Shown: in pieces, positions 13,357-22,887 of the stretch
Numbering within the stretch: the stretch's first letter is position 1
Layout: every line of letters starts with the position of its first letter
Source of the DNA: Ruminococcus sp.
GTDB taxonomy: Bacteria > Bacillota > Clostridia > Oscillospirales > Acutalibacteraceae
Length of the DNA stretch: 64,000 nt
Direction: 5' to 3'
Assembly: GCA_017416065.1 (NCBI GenBank)
Contig: JAFQDM010000014.1
Span: 1-64,000 of the forward strand
Made by a program: the position numbers and the translations under genes
Notes under the pieces: generated by a model
Told to the model about the DNA's origin: nothing
Database searches by the model: none
Seen by the model: only the letters and a program-made list of their open reading frames with translations

Positions 13357-15300
13357 TTATTTCAGTATTCCCTTGAGCTGTGCAAGCATAACCTGCACTA
13401 TCTCCGCAGGATAACCGTTGTTTTTGAGCTCCTTTGTGGCATCTGCCATAAACTCATACTTGCTCAAAGTTCTGTAAACAGGCTCCAATGCCCCGGGGAT
13501 CTTCACAAGCTTAAGGTTCCCCTTGCTGTCTGCAACGGAAGCATAGTGCACCTTGCCGTCTGCAGAATAAAGAGCCGTTCCAAACTCAAAGGTGGTGTCT
13601 TCTCCCTGCTTTTTTCTGTTGCTGCAGTTTATCAGATGATCTGAGAAAACCACCGCCGCCGTGTTGCTGTAGGCATCAAGGAATTCTGCTCCGGAAGCGC
13701 TGACACTATGACCCGGATCAAAGCGATGGTGGAAAGTGTATTCCTCTGAGCCATCCTCCATAGATATGCCGCAATTGGGAGAAAGGTCGGCATCCTCCTC
13801 GGCCCACACCTGAACGTTGTAATCCTTTGGCTGCTGTGCAACCCTTGAAAAGCGAGAGCATAAGAAGGGTGTTATGCAGATATTATCAATAAATTCCAGA
13901 TTGCGCTGAGCAAAGCTCAGAGTGTCTGCAAACTCCTCCTTTGTTTCCGTCGGGAAGCCCTCGATCAGATACACGTGGTTAAAAATACCTGCTTCCTTTG
14001 ATGCGTGCAGTACAGGCTCCACCCACTCAAGCTTGATGCCCTTGTTGATCAGATTCAGAACTCTTTCGTTGTAGCTTTCAAGCCCGAAGAACAACACCCT
14101 GAGCCCTGCTTTATATGCAAGCTTAAGGGTTTCTGCGTCCATCGCCTTGTCAAATCGGGCATCGTTGCGCCATCGTATATCAATGCCTCTGCTGATGATC
14201 TCAGCGGAGAGCTTCCTCAGCATGGGAGCTGTGATAGCCTCATCGTTAAAGGCTATGTACTTTGTGCCGTATTTGTTCACACAGGTCTCTATATCACTTA
14301 TTATCAGCTCCAGACTTCTTTTTCTGAAGCAATCCTGATATATAGCCGCATGGTCGCAGAAGGCGCACTTGTTCCAGTAGCATCCTCTGCAGGTATAAAG
14401 AGTAAGCACGGGTGCCGGAGAAAAGTACCTGCGCAGATTCTTTTCATCATACAAGGGAGTAGGCAGTTCATCCATGGGAATAGATTCTCCGGAGGTGGTT
14501 ACAACCACCTTACCGTTTGCCTGATAGCCCAAAGAGGGCACGTCTGCAAGCTCAGCCTCTCCACGAAGACATCTAATTAACTGCACAAGAGACCTCTCTC
14601 CCTCGTGAAAGGAGAAAAAGTCCACGTATTTAAATAAATTCTCAAGCACCTGAGGAGTTTTGTACCAACGGGTCACCAGAGAGCCGCCCATAACGATCTT
14701 CAAAGAAGGCTTTGCAGCCTTGCACATTGCGGCAATCAAAAAGCCCGGCAATATCTGACAGTCGCTTGAAACTGAAAGTCCCACCACGTCTGCATCCTTC
14801 ACAAGATCCCGCACAAACGGCTCCAGAAGCTCTTTAAGCCTTGAGCGAAGCCTACCCTGCATAACATCCTCCGTAAAGCGCAGGACATCTTTGCTGTTAC
14901 TCCTTACGTATCCGCGGAAGGAGTAGGCAGAAAAGCTCAGCTTCTCCTTGTCCCAAAGCTGCCTGAGGATGAAAATACAATTCCTCACAAGCTCCGTACA
15001 AGCTCTGTAAACAGAAGGCTCCAACGCTTTTTCACTTCGAAGAGTTGCCTTGCATTGGTCAATGTTGTCCCGTAAATATTCGCATATATTGATCCAGGAA
15101 GAAGCAAACTCCTGCTCCTTTGCCTCTTGCACGCACAGGGAATAGTATTCTTTGCTGAGTATCTTGTCAAAGACCTCCAGATTAAGGTCGATTTGCTCCA
15201 CGTCCTCCCCGCACTCACTTAGGTATCCTGCAAGGCAGGGCAAGCTGGGATATGGACTCTTAACCTCCCATGCAGGAGGAAAAACAAGCTTGATCTTCAC
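13357..15300 (-). CDS. B12-binding-type radical SAM protein, function unknown
   Basis: 647 residues. The N-terminus (KLVFPPAWEVKSPYPSLPCLAGYL, and DADVVGLSVSSD near 190) matches the cobalamin-binding-like fold that precedes many radical SAM domains, though the usual DxHxxG cobalamin motif is absent. The radical SAM core (about 305-500) has the Cys motif CRGCYWNKCAFC. Counting the last three gives CX4CX2C; using the first gives CX7CX2C; neither is the classical CX3CX2C. The last ~140 residues are a separate domain. The start is GTG at 15300 with a weak ribosome site. The substrate is unknown. It stands alone, divergent from the glycan block. Confidence 0.85.
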   Translation of the reverse strand: MKIKLVFPPAWEVKSPYPSLPCLAGYLSECGEDVEQIDLNLEVFDKILSKEYYSLCVQEAKEQEFASSWINICEYLRDNIDQCKATLRSEKALEPSVYRACTELVRNCIFILRQLWDKEKLSFSAYSFRGYVRSNSKDVLRFTEDVMQGRLRSRLKELLEPFVRDLVKDADVVGLSVSSDCQILPGFLIAAMCKAAKPSLKIVMGGSLVTRWYKTPQVLENLFKYVDFFSFHEGERSLVQLIRCLRGEAELADVPSLGYQANGKVVVTTSGESIPMDELPTPLYDEKNLRRYFSPAPVLTLYTCRGCYWNKCAFCDHAAIYQDCFRKRSLELIISDIETCVNKYGTKYIAFNDEAITAPMLRKLSAEIISRGIDIRWRNDARFDKAMDAETLKLAYKAGLRVLFFGLESYNERVLNLINKGIKLEWVEPVLHASKEAGIFNHVYLIEGFPTETKEEFADTLSFAQRNLEFIDNICITPFLCSRFSRVAQQPKDYNVQVWAEEDADLSPNCGISMEDGSEEYTFHHRFDPGHSVSASGAEFLDAYSNTAAVVFSDHLINCSNRKKQGEDTTFEFGTALYSADGKVHYASVADSKGNLKLVKIPGALEPVYRTLSKYEFMADATKELKNNGYPAEIVQVMLAQLKGILK

Positions 15301-15546
15301 GTTTTTTCACTCTCTTTCAACGGGCTTTGCCTCAGAAAACCTTCCACCCAAAACATGCTGTATACTGCAAAAAGCCACACTTTTAATGATACTATGTTAC
15401 CACATCACGTCCTGCCTTTCAAGAGTTTCATCTGCAAACCTCAACAAAACACGTCTAAAACCTTTCATCTTCTTTTGTTTATCCCTTTACATCCCGACTT
15501 ATTTGTCGTACAATTAAGACAAGAATTATCAAAGAGAGGCAAGCAT

Positions 15547-16677
15547 ATGAAAAATTCAACACCAACAAGGCTCACAGCCCCTACCCGCAACTTGGGAATA
15601 GAGATGCTGAGGATCGTTTCCACTTTTTTGGTGATCATGCTCCACACTCTGGGCAGCACCGCAATTCTGAGCCGCAACACAGGCAACGACAAAGGCGCCA
15701 TCCTCTGGCTCTTTGAGATCATGAGCTACTGCGCAGTAAACTGCTTTGCCATGACCTCAGGCTACGTATCCTGCAAAAGCAAGTTCAAGATATCCCGAAT
15801 CCTCTACCTATGGTTTCAGGTAATGTTTATCTTTGTTGTGATGACTGTTGCTTTGGGATTCATCTCACCTCAAAACCTGGATGAAAACGCATATCAGAAA
15901 ATGTTCTTCCCCATTCTGGGCGACCTTAACTGGTATTTCACAGCTTTCTTCTGTCTTTTCTTCTTTGCACCATTCCTAAATATTATGATGCAGAACCTTA
16001 CCAAAGGACAGCACAAGTTCCTTATGGGAGTTATCTTCTTCCTTTTCTGTATTCCCGATGTTATCCCCCAGGTTTCCGACCTGTTCCTTATCGGCGGAGG
16101 CTACTCCCCCATATGGCTTATGGCAATGTACATCATAGGCGGATACCTCCGCATTCACGGCACTCCCAAGCCCCGCAAAAAATACGAGTGGCTTGCAGGG
16201 TATTTCCTCTCTACCCTCTTCGTATGGCTTTGGTTTTTGGTTATGTATGACCTCACCAAAGATATGGAGGGCGGCGCCAAGTACCACAGAATCTTTTTGA
16301 GCTACACCTCACCCTTCATCGTTTTGGCGGCAATATGCCTTCTGAAGTTCTTTACGTCTACAAACATCAAGCGCGGAGGTAAGGTGATCTGCACCATCTC
16401 CTCTGTAACCTTCGGTGTGTTTATCTTCCACACTCAGGATCTGTATTGGATATACGGACTCAAAAATCAGGTAAATGCCATTGCATACAAGAGTACTCTT
16501 GAAACCACGCTGGGAGTTATTGCCATTGCCCTTTGTGCCTTCATCATTTGCGGAGTTGCAACCTATCTGCAGATGCTTCTGTTCAAAGTTATTGGCATCA
16601 ACAAATTCTGTGACTTCGTGCAGAACAAACTCTTCAAAAAGCCCAACGCCATGCTCGAGGGCAACAACAGCAAATAA
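15547..16677 (+). CDS. Acyltransferase 3 family membrane protein
   Basis: 376 residues and about ten membrane segments. The N-terminal motif NLGIEMLRIVSTFLVIMLHT contains the Arg and His that mark acyltransferase 3 proteins (OatA/NodX type), which move acyl groups across the membrane onto sugars or peptidoglycan. There is no extracellular SGNH domain. The start at 15547 is preceded by AAAGAGAGG; upstream in-frame codons look non-coding. First gene of a plus-strand block of surface-glycan functions, 27 nt before the GT2 gene. It probably decorates a surface polymer with acetyl or succinyl; the acceptor is unknown. Confidence 0.9.
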   Translation: MKNSTPTRLTAPTRNLGIEMLRIVSTFLVIMLHTLGSTAILSRNTGNDKGAILWLFEIMSYCAVNCFAMTSGYVSCKSKFKISRILYLWFQVMFIFVVMTVALGFISPQNLDENAYQKMFFPILGDLNWYFTAFFCLFFFAPFLNIMMQNLTKGQHKFLMGVIFFLFCIPDVIPQVSDLFLIGGGYSPIWLMAMYIIGGYLRIHGTPKPRKKYEWLAGYFLSTLFVWLWFLVMYDLTKDMEGGAKYHRIFLSYTSPFIVLAAICLLKFFTSTNIKRGGKVICTISSVTFGVFIFHTQDLYWIYGLKNQVNAIAYKSTLETTLGVIAIALCAFIICGVATYLQMLLFKVIGINKFCDFVQNKLFKKPNAMLEGNNSK

Positions 16678-16704
16678 CAACGCAAACCATTCGGGGAGTC
16701 GGAT

Positions 16705-17589
16705 ATGAATCAGAACAAAAGAAGCATAACGAAAAAAATTGCATATGGTCCCTTATGCCCCGTGTTTTCTTTGAGCTGGGCTGTATTTGCAAGCGTACAA
16801 AGACTCCTTTTCCGCGCCAAATGGAAGCTCAAGGGCTTGCCAATGCCAACGGATGACGAAATAAAGCTTATGCGTGAAAACGTAACCTTTATTTTTAAAT
16901 CCTTTGAGCGCAAAAGCTCTGCAAAGAGGCTTTATCGCAGCATACAAAAGTACTACCCCGGTGTAAAGGTGATCATTGCTGACGACAGCAAGAAACCTCT
17001 GATGCTAAAAAGCGAGCACGTAAAGGTTGTACATTTACCCTTTAACAGCGGCCTGAGCAAAGGCCTAAACAAAGCTTTGGCTCTTGTGGATACTCCCTTT
17101 GCCATCAGAATGGACGACGACCAGGTGCTGACCCCCTACACAACATTCCACAAGCATCTTCAGTTTCTCCGGAGTCATTCTGAGCTTGACCTGATCTCTG
17201 TTTTTCAATACACCGCAAGCGCGCCCCTAAGCTGGCAAAGCAAAATCAAGCCCTATTTCAAAGAAACCATGGACGAAGCACCAAAGCCGCTGAAGATCCC
17301 CCACGGAACATTTTTAGATAAGTCTTACGTCGTTATGGGCAAAGTTCCCAACGTCTTTGTTGCCCGAACCGAAAAATTCCGTGAAGTCGGCTACGATGAC
17401 AACATCCGTATGACCGATCATCTGGAGTTTTTCTTCCGTGCCGCAGGAGTTCTTGCCTCTGCTTTGGCTCTGGATTCCTTCGTTCTTCATTATCACAATC
17501 CTTTCAACAAAAAATACAAAAAATTCCGAGGCGATATAGCAGGCGACTGCACCTACATCAAAAACAAACACCCCTTGTATTTTGAATAA
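16705..17589 (+). CDS. Glycosyltransferase family 2 protein
   Basis: 294 residues. The GT-A domain begins after a ~55-residue N-terminal stretch with NVTFIFKSFERKSSAKRLY. It contains VIIADDS, the LPFNSGLSKGLNKAL loop and the metal-binding RMDDDQ (about residue 140), and ends with a probable acid-base region (DDNIRMTDHLEFFF). The pattern recalls beta-1,4-N-acetylgalactosaminyltransferase-type GT2 enzymes, which use nucleotide sugars, but donor and acceptor cannot be fixed. The N-terminal hydrophobic patch may tether it to the membrane. It follows the acyltransferase closely. Confidence 0.88.
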   Translation: MNQNKRSITKKIAYGPLCPVFSLSWAVFASVQRLLFRAKWKLKGLPMPTDDEIKLMRENVTFIFKSFERKSSAKRLYRSIQKYYPGVKVIIADDSKKPLMLKSEHVKVVHLPFNSGLSKGLNKALALVDTPFAIRMDDDQVLTPYTTFHKHLQFLRSHSELDLISVFQYTASAPLSWQSKIKPYFKETMDEAPKPLKIPHGTFLDKSYVVMGKVPNVFVARTEKFREVGYDDNIRMTDHLEFFFRAAGVLASALALDSFVLHYHNPFNKKYKKFRGDIAGDCTYIKNKHPLYFE

Positions 17590-17733
17590 CACAAATTCAT
17601 AAAACCCAGATTCCACACACCCCGGAGCTTGGAGCCTAACGCACCAGGTCCCGGGTTTTCTTTTCATCAAAGTACACAACACATCTTGTCCTCAAGCCGA
17701 AGCTTAAAACTTTAACACATCAAAACAATTACC

Positions 17734-17762
17734 TTGCACCATATGCAGAAATATGTTATTAT
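17734..17762 (+). promoter_or_regulatory. Promoter of the GtrII-type gene
   Basis: -35 TTGCAC (17734-17739), 17-nt spacer, -10 TATTAT (17757-17762). It overlaps the upstream in-frame ATG codons of the next gene and so excludes them as starts. Confidence 0.7.
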
Positions 17763-17799
17763 AATACAAAATGCGGTTTACACAAAGGGGTTGTGTTTA

Positions 17800-19347
17800 G
17801 TGACTTCGTTCTCAGAAAAACTAAAGCTGAAGAGCCTTATCGAATCAACACGATATAAAACATCTTTTATATCCGGAGTTTTTTTCTTTTTACTTATTCA
17901 TTTGTTCAGGCTCACAAACAGTATGCCTAACCACGATGCTCTGAGTAACTTCTACTCTTCTCAGAACACCATCGGCAGCGGCAGATGGTTTCTCTCTGTC
18001 GCATGCCTGCCCAGCTCTTATTTTAACTTAACCTGGTTTATAGGCGTGCTTTGTGCGTTTTATATCGGTCTCACCTGTGTTTTAGTAGTCAGTATTTTTA
18101 GTCTGCAGAAAAAATCCTCAATCATAATCACAGGCGGACTAATTGCCGCTTTTCCCGGAATATGTGAAACCCTGTTGTTTGACTTTACCGCAGACGGTTA
18201 CCTGTTAGCAATGCTGTTTGCTGCAATTGCCGTTAAGCTTACGACCGTAAATGACAGCAGATGGTATATGTACATTCTTGCGGGATTGCTTTTGTGCCTC
18301 AGCTGCGGCACGTATCAAGCGTACATATCCTTTGCAGCACTCCTATCCTTGCTTTACCTTATACTGAAGATTGCAGAGGGAGAGCATCGCACAAAAGAAC
18401 TTGTAAGATGGGCTTTAAAGCAACTTGCCCTTTTTGTGGTAGCCGTTGTTGCCTACTATATTATCTGGCAGCTTTGCTTGAAGTTACAAAGCACCGCGGC
18501 CACCGAGTATTTGGGTATTTCCGGTGCGGGCGGATTCGGCATCGCAACGATAATTGCCGCCTTCAGATCTATCGCACTGACAACCGCACGTTTTTATTTG
18601 GGAGAAAGCTTCCTAACGGGTACCCCATCCTTCTATTTTGTCGCTAATGTTCTTTTTATTCTGCTTCTTCTGGTAGTTCTCTTCATTGTTATCCGAAAAA
18701 GGAAGCTGTGCAATAAGCCTTCTCAGCTTATTCTCTTTATAGCTGCACTGGTTATTATTCCATTCGCTGTATTTATCTGGCAGTTTACATCCCGTGGTGT
18801 TTCCTACGGTCCCAGAATGATGGAAAGTTTGGCACTTATCTACATTCTTCCGTTAGCGCTTGCAGAAAAGCACTTGAACATCTCATGGCAAAGAACAGCT
18901 TCGGTCGTACTGTGTGCGATTATATTTCTTTTTTCTTTGCAGTCAAACATCGCATATTTTTACCTCAACAAATGCTACGAGGCAACATATCACACAGCAA
19001 GCGATATGGCACACAGAATTCATATGACCTGCGAATCAGGAGAAGAAAAGGTTGCCGTCATAGGCCGCACAGTATATGATGCCGAAATTTCAAACCACCC
19101 CCTTTCTGTGGAAACGGAAACCTTAAGAGGAACGCTAAAATCCACTCTTGCATATGATCAGCACCACATCTCCCGCTTTACTTCAGAGGTTCTGGGAGAG
19201 CACTTTGAGTACGCTGCCGACGACGAGCTTACGCTTTTAGAGCAACACTCTGAAATTGCAGAAATGGACAACTGGCCCTCTAAAGACTCTGTCAGACTTA
19301 TAGATGGCTTCGTAGTCATTAAGCTTGCAGAACCATCAGAACAATAA
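17800..19347 (+). CDS. GtrII-type glucosyltransferase-domain membrane protein
   Basis: 515 residues, about eleven membrane segments. The early NSMPNHDALSNFYSSQNTIGSGRWF segment and the later SRGVSYGPRMMESL motif fit the GtrII (glucosyl_transf_GTR) family of polyprenyl-phosphate-sugar dependent transferases, which add sugars to surface polymers outside the membrane. The C-terminal ~110 residues form a soluble external domain. The start is GTG at 17800, with AAAGGGG 8 nt upstream and a promoter overlapping the longer frame. It lies between GT2 and a second acyltransferase. Confidence 0.85.
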   Translation: MTSFSEKLKLKSLIESTRYKTSFISGVFFFLLIHLFRLTNSMPNHDALSNFYSSQNTIGSGRWFLSVACLPSSYFNLTWFIGVLCAFYIGLTCVLVVSIFSLQKKSSIIITGGLIAAFPGICETLLFDFTADGYLLAMLFAAIAVKLTTVNDSRWYMYILAGLLLCLSCGTYQAYISFAALLSLLYLILKIAEGEHRTKELVRWALKQLALFVVAVVAYYIIWQLCLKLQSTAATEYLGISGAGGFGIATIIAAFRSIALTTARFYLGESFLTGTPSFYFVANVLFILLLLVVLFIVIRKRKLCNKPSQLILFIAALVIIPFAVFIWQFTSRGVSYGPRMMESLALIYILPLALAEKHLNISWQRTASVVLCAIIFLFSLQSNIAYFYLNKCYEATYHTASDMAHRIHMTCESGEEKVAVIGRTVYDAEISNHPLSVETETLRGTLKSTLAYDQHHISRFTSEVLGEHFEYAADDELTLLEQHSEIAEMDNWPSKDSVRLIDGFVVIKLAEPSEQ

Positions 19348-19400
19348 TTGTTTGCCTTATATTCAAACTGAACAACAGATAGCATACGGAGGAATCTCTT

Positions 19401-20438
19401 ATGAAAAAACTATCTTCTACACCCGGAAAATCCACATTTTCTCTGTCAGCTCTCAGCAGGACACGCGGTCAGCTCTACGGAGTGATGACCTTCCTCATCT
19501 TTTTTTGCCACACCTTCGTCAGGTATGACCTCCTGCTGAAAAACGCAACCGTACTTTACGTTGGAATTGAACATCTGAGACACATAGCCGTATCTGCTGT
19601 AGATATGTTTCTAATTATGTCCGGCGTCAGCCTGTACTTCTCTTACAGTGCAGACCCCAGAACAAAGGAATTCTACAAAAAGCGAGCTATGCGAATTCTT
19701 CCTCCTATGTTGTTCGTATCAGCCATATGGTTCGCTCTGATTTCAAAGGGTGGTGCAGCAGATTACCTGCGCAGTGTATTTTTCATCACTTTCTTTACGG
19801 AAGGAAACCGCAATTTCTGGTTTTTTGTATTTTTATTGTTTTGTTATTTAATATACCCTCTGCTTCATAAGCTGTTTTCAAAAACCGGGATATATGGTCT
19901 TATTGCCTGTGTTGCTTTGTCTGTAGCCTGCAACTTTCTGCTTATGAATTTCTGCAGCGACTTTTACAACAACATCGAAGTAGCGCTCATAAGAATTCCA
20001 TCCTTCCTGTTTGGATGTTGGCTTGGAAAATATGTTAAAGAGGAAAAATCCATCTCATGCAAATGGCTTTTTGTGGCGGTATTCGTATACCTTGTCACCT
20101 TCGTAGCGGCCTTCATTAACAATTCTGCTACAGAAACCATATTCTATTATATGTGCTTCCCCTTGGCCATTTCATCTCTGATGCTGTTATCTGCATTATT
20201 CAGCAGATTCGCTCTTAAAACTCTTACTGTTATCCTGACCTGGCTCGGTGGCTACTCGCTGGAATTCTATCTGCTGTACGAGAAGGTCAGAGACCTGGCC
20301 AGACCAACCATAGGCACTACAGACGAGACTTTATTGATCCTGTACTCGTTTGCATTTTTCGTTACCATAGCATTAGCAGTAGGCTTAAAGCATTTGTGCA
20401 ACATCTTTAATGAGAAAATATTCAAAAAACTTTCATGA
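19401..20438 (+). CDS. Acyltransferase family membrane protein
   Basis: 345 residues and about ten membrane segments. ARTRGQLYGV-like N-terminus with FFCHTFVRYD supplies the His expected in acyltransferase 3 proteins, followed by SAVDMFLIMSGVSLYFSY and YKKRAMRILPPM, both typical of the family. ACGGAGG lies 9 nt before the ATG. It is distinct in sequence from the acyltransferase at 15547. It probably modifies the same surface glycan, inferred from its neighbours. Confidence 0.88.
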   Translation: MKKLSSTPGKSTFSLSALSRTRGQLYGVMTFLIFFCHTFVRYDLLLKNATVLYVGIEHLRHIAVSAVDMFLIMSGVSLYFSYSADPRTKEFYKKRAMRILPPMLFVSAIWFALISKGGAADYLRSVFFITFFTEGNRNFWFFVFLLFCYLIYPLLHKLFSKTGIYGLIACVALSVACNFLLMNFCSDFYNNIEVALIRIPSFLFGCWLGKYVKEEKSISCKWLFVAVFVYLVTFVAAFINNSATETIFYYMCFPLAISSLMLLSALFSRFALKTLTVILTWLGGYSLEFYLLYEKVRDLARPTIGTTDETLLILYSFAFFVTIALAVGLKHLCNIFNEKIFKKLS

Positions 20439-20471
20439 TACAATAAAATCAAAAATACGAGGAGGATCCCT

Positions 20472-22439
20472 ATGAACAAAAAATTATTTATCTGCTAGTT
20501 AGTCCCTGTGTTGGTTTTCCTGATGATTCTGTCTGTGTTTCCGACCTTTGCGGAAACAGACGGTAACTACAGCTACTCTGTTTACAGCAAAAAGCTTCCC
20601 GACGACACCTACACCAAATATGCTCACATAATTAAGTATAACGGAACAGAGACCAATGTGGTCGTGCCCGACACTTTGGGTGGTCTCCCCGTATGGAGTA
20701 TCGGTTCATCCGCTTTCGGCAACAACGCTGATCTGGAAAGTGTTGTTATTCCCAACGGAGTAGAGGAGCTTGGCGGTTATGCTTTCAGTGGTTGTACAAG
20801 CCTTACTGATGTAAGTCTGCCGGACTCCCTTATAATCGTAGACAGCGCCGCATTTGAAAAATGCACCTCTCTCTCCGATATCGTTATCCCCAATTCTGTC
20901 ACCAAGTTAGGTGGCGGCGTGTTCTCCTTCTGTGAGAGCCTCCATAATCTCACTCTGCCCTCAACCTTAACCTATATAGGCGCAGACCTTCTTTACAAAA
21001 CTCCTTATTATAATAATGAGGCAAACTGGAACAACGGTCTTCTTTATTTTAACAATTACCTTCTCTCTGCCAAAACCTCTACAGAAGGTGCAATAAGCAT
21101 TAAATCCGGCACGACGCTTGTTGCAGCAAACGCTTTCTCTTCCAGCAAAATAACCTCTGTTTCATTCCCGGAAAGTGTTAAGTATATTTGCAACGGCGCC
21201 TTCAGTTATGGCAGCAATCTGAAATCCGTAGCTCTTCCGTCAAAGCTTGTCTCCTTGGGCAGCTCCGTCTTCACTCATTGCGAAGCTCTCACCTCAATAG
21301 TCATCCCCCCATATGTAACCACAATAGATATAAATACCTTCAATGGTTGCACAAGCCTCAGCAGTGTAACACTTCCCGATGCTTTAACGGAGATCTCTGA
21401 TTACGCTTTCTGTGACTGCGAAAATCTGACTTCAATCACTTTGCCTGCATCACTCACAAAGATCGGCTCAAATGCCTTTGAAAACTGCGGTTTTTCCTCC
21501 GTAACTATTCCTGCAAAGGTAACTAACGTTCAGCAGGGCGTGTTTGCATATTGCAGTAATCTTTCCAAGATCACCGTAGACAGCAACAACACAAATCTTT
21601 ATTCGGTTGACAACGTCCTCTATAACAACGAGGGTGAATTGCTGTGCTATCCCTCTGCAAAAACCGACAGCAACTTTTCTGTTCCTACTGATATAGAAGG
21701 AATTAATTCCTATGCATTTAGCGGAAATTCATATCTGAAAAACATCACTCTTCACGAGGAGATGTCTTCCTATCTACCCTCCCTCATCTTTTATGATGCA
21801 TATGCTCTGGAAAACATCAACATAGCCGGCAACCACAAAAACTATAAATCCATAGATGGTGTTTTATTTGACGGAACTGCTCTGAGGAATTATCCCCAGG
21901 GCAAAACAAATTCTTCTTACACAGTTCCTGAGGGAACAACCGAGATCAAACTATATGCCTTCTACGGTAATCCTTATCTTACGAGCGTTGTGTTTCCCGA
22001 GGGTGTAGAAAAGATTTCTTCAAGCTCAGTAGAAGCTTGTGCTAATCTGAAATCCATAGACCTTCCCTCCACCGCCACAAGCATCAGCTCTACCTTTGTT
22101 TACCTGTGCCCCGAGCTTAACAAGGTCAATTACAACGGCACCGTGAAAGATTGGGAAGCTTTCAGAGTTGGATTTGACTCCAAATCCCGTGACGGACTGT
22201 ATATTTACTGCACGGACGGTACAGTTGAGGCTCTGCCTCCTCAGCCCGTATACTCAATAGGCGACACAAATCTGGACGGCAAGGTAAACGTTAAAGATGC
22301 AACCGCTATCCAGAAGTATTGCGCAAGCCTTATCGAATTCAGCAGCGATTCACTTTCTGTTGCCGATGTAAACGGCGACTCTTCTATCAACATCAAAGAT
22401 GCAACCACTATCCAGAAAAAGGTTGCCGGACTCATCTGA
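20472..22439 (+). CDS. BspA-type leucine-rich repeat protein with dockerin; amber codon in signal peptide
   Basis: Natural start ATG at 20472, with GAGGAGG 7 nt upstream. The frame reads Met-Asn-Lys-Lys-Leu-Phe-Ile-Cys, then TAG (20496-20498), then the rest of a perfect signal peptide ending FAE. The remaining ~640 codons are open. Without suppression, translation could restart only at GTG 20508, which lacks a ribosome site and the positive N-region. The body is made of BspA/LRR_5 repeats (xxLxxVxLPxxLxxIxxxAFxxCxxL). The C-terminus is a type I dockerin with two calcium-loop repeats (DTNLDGKVNVKDATAIQK and DVNGDSSINIKDATTIQK), which docks to cohesins. Either a fresh nonsense mutation, a sequencing error or readthrough. 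Confidence 0.85.
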
Positions 22440-22470
22440 TCCCTCCCATAAAACAAACCATATGAAACGC

Positions 22471-22496
22471 ACCCCGATGCATAAACGCATCGGGGT
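22471..22496 (+). terminator. Terminator-like hairpin after the dockerin gene
   Basis: Stem ACCCCGATGC/GCATCGGGGT with a 6-nt loop; the following sequence is only moderately T-rich. Confidence 0.65.
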
Positions 22497-22630
22497 GTTG
22501 CTGTTTGCCGAAGAGTCGTTGATCTCAGTGTTATTTATAGTGTGTTTTCAACCCCCGATCCTTATTTGCTGCTTTCTGTCCTTATGAGAACAGAGGCTTA
22601 TTATGTGTATTCCATTATAAATAATTATAA

Positions 22631-22671
22631 GTCAAACTGCATAAAATTTGAGCTTTTTAATGCAGTTTGAC
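22631..22671 (+). terminator. 12-bp stem hairpin with T-tract in a long intergenic gap
   Basis: GTCAAACTGCAT/ATGCAGTTTGAC, 17-nt loop, then AATTTTTG. It lies in the 448-nt gap 22440-22887, which has no gene that I can see. Confidence 0.6.
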
Positions 22672-22699
22672 AATTTTTGTGTTTGTTTTGTGATTCTCA

Positions 22700-22728
22700 T
22701 TGCCTTTGAATAACTTACTATGTATAAT
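22700..22728 (+). promoter_or_regulatory. Promoter of the giant phosphoesterase gene
   Basis: -35 TTGCCT (22700-22705), 17-nt spacer, -10 TATAAT (22723-22728). The ~150-nt leader contains a perfect 9-bp hairpin AAATACAGA/TCTGTATTT (22779-22805). Confidence 0.65.
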
Positions 22729-22887
22729 TACTTATGTATATGTAAAATGGGAAGTGTTTGCGCATCCGTATGATCTGTAAATACAGAGTCTCTGTTTCTG
22801 TATTTCATATGCGTGGACTATCAGTTGCATATATACAAACCTAAGTTTATACGTTTTTATCATCTTCACAAACGGGAGGACATCATC

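Noticed and set aside
17734-17799. Longer N-terminus for the GtrII-type protein
   Set aside because: The upstream ATG codons lie inside the promoter; GTG at 17800 has a good ribosome site.
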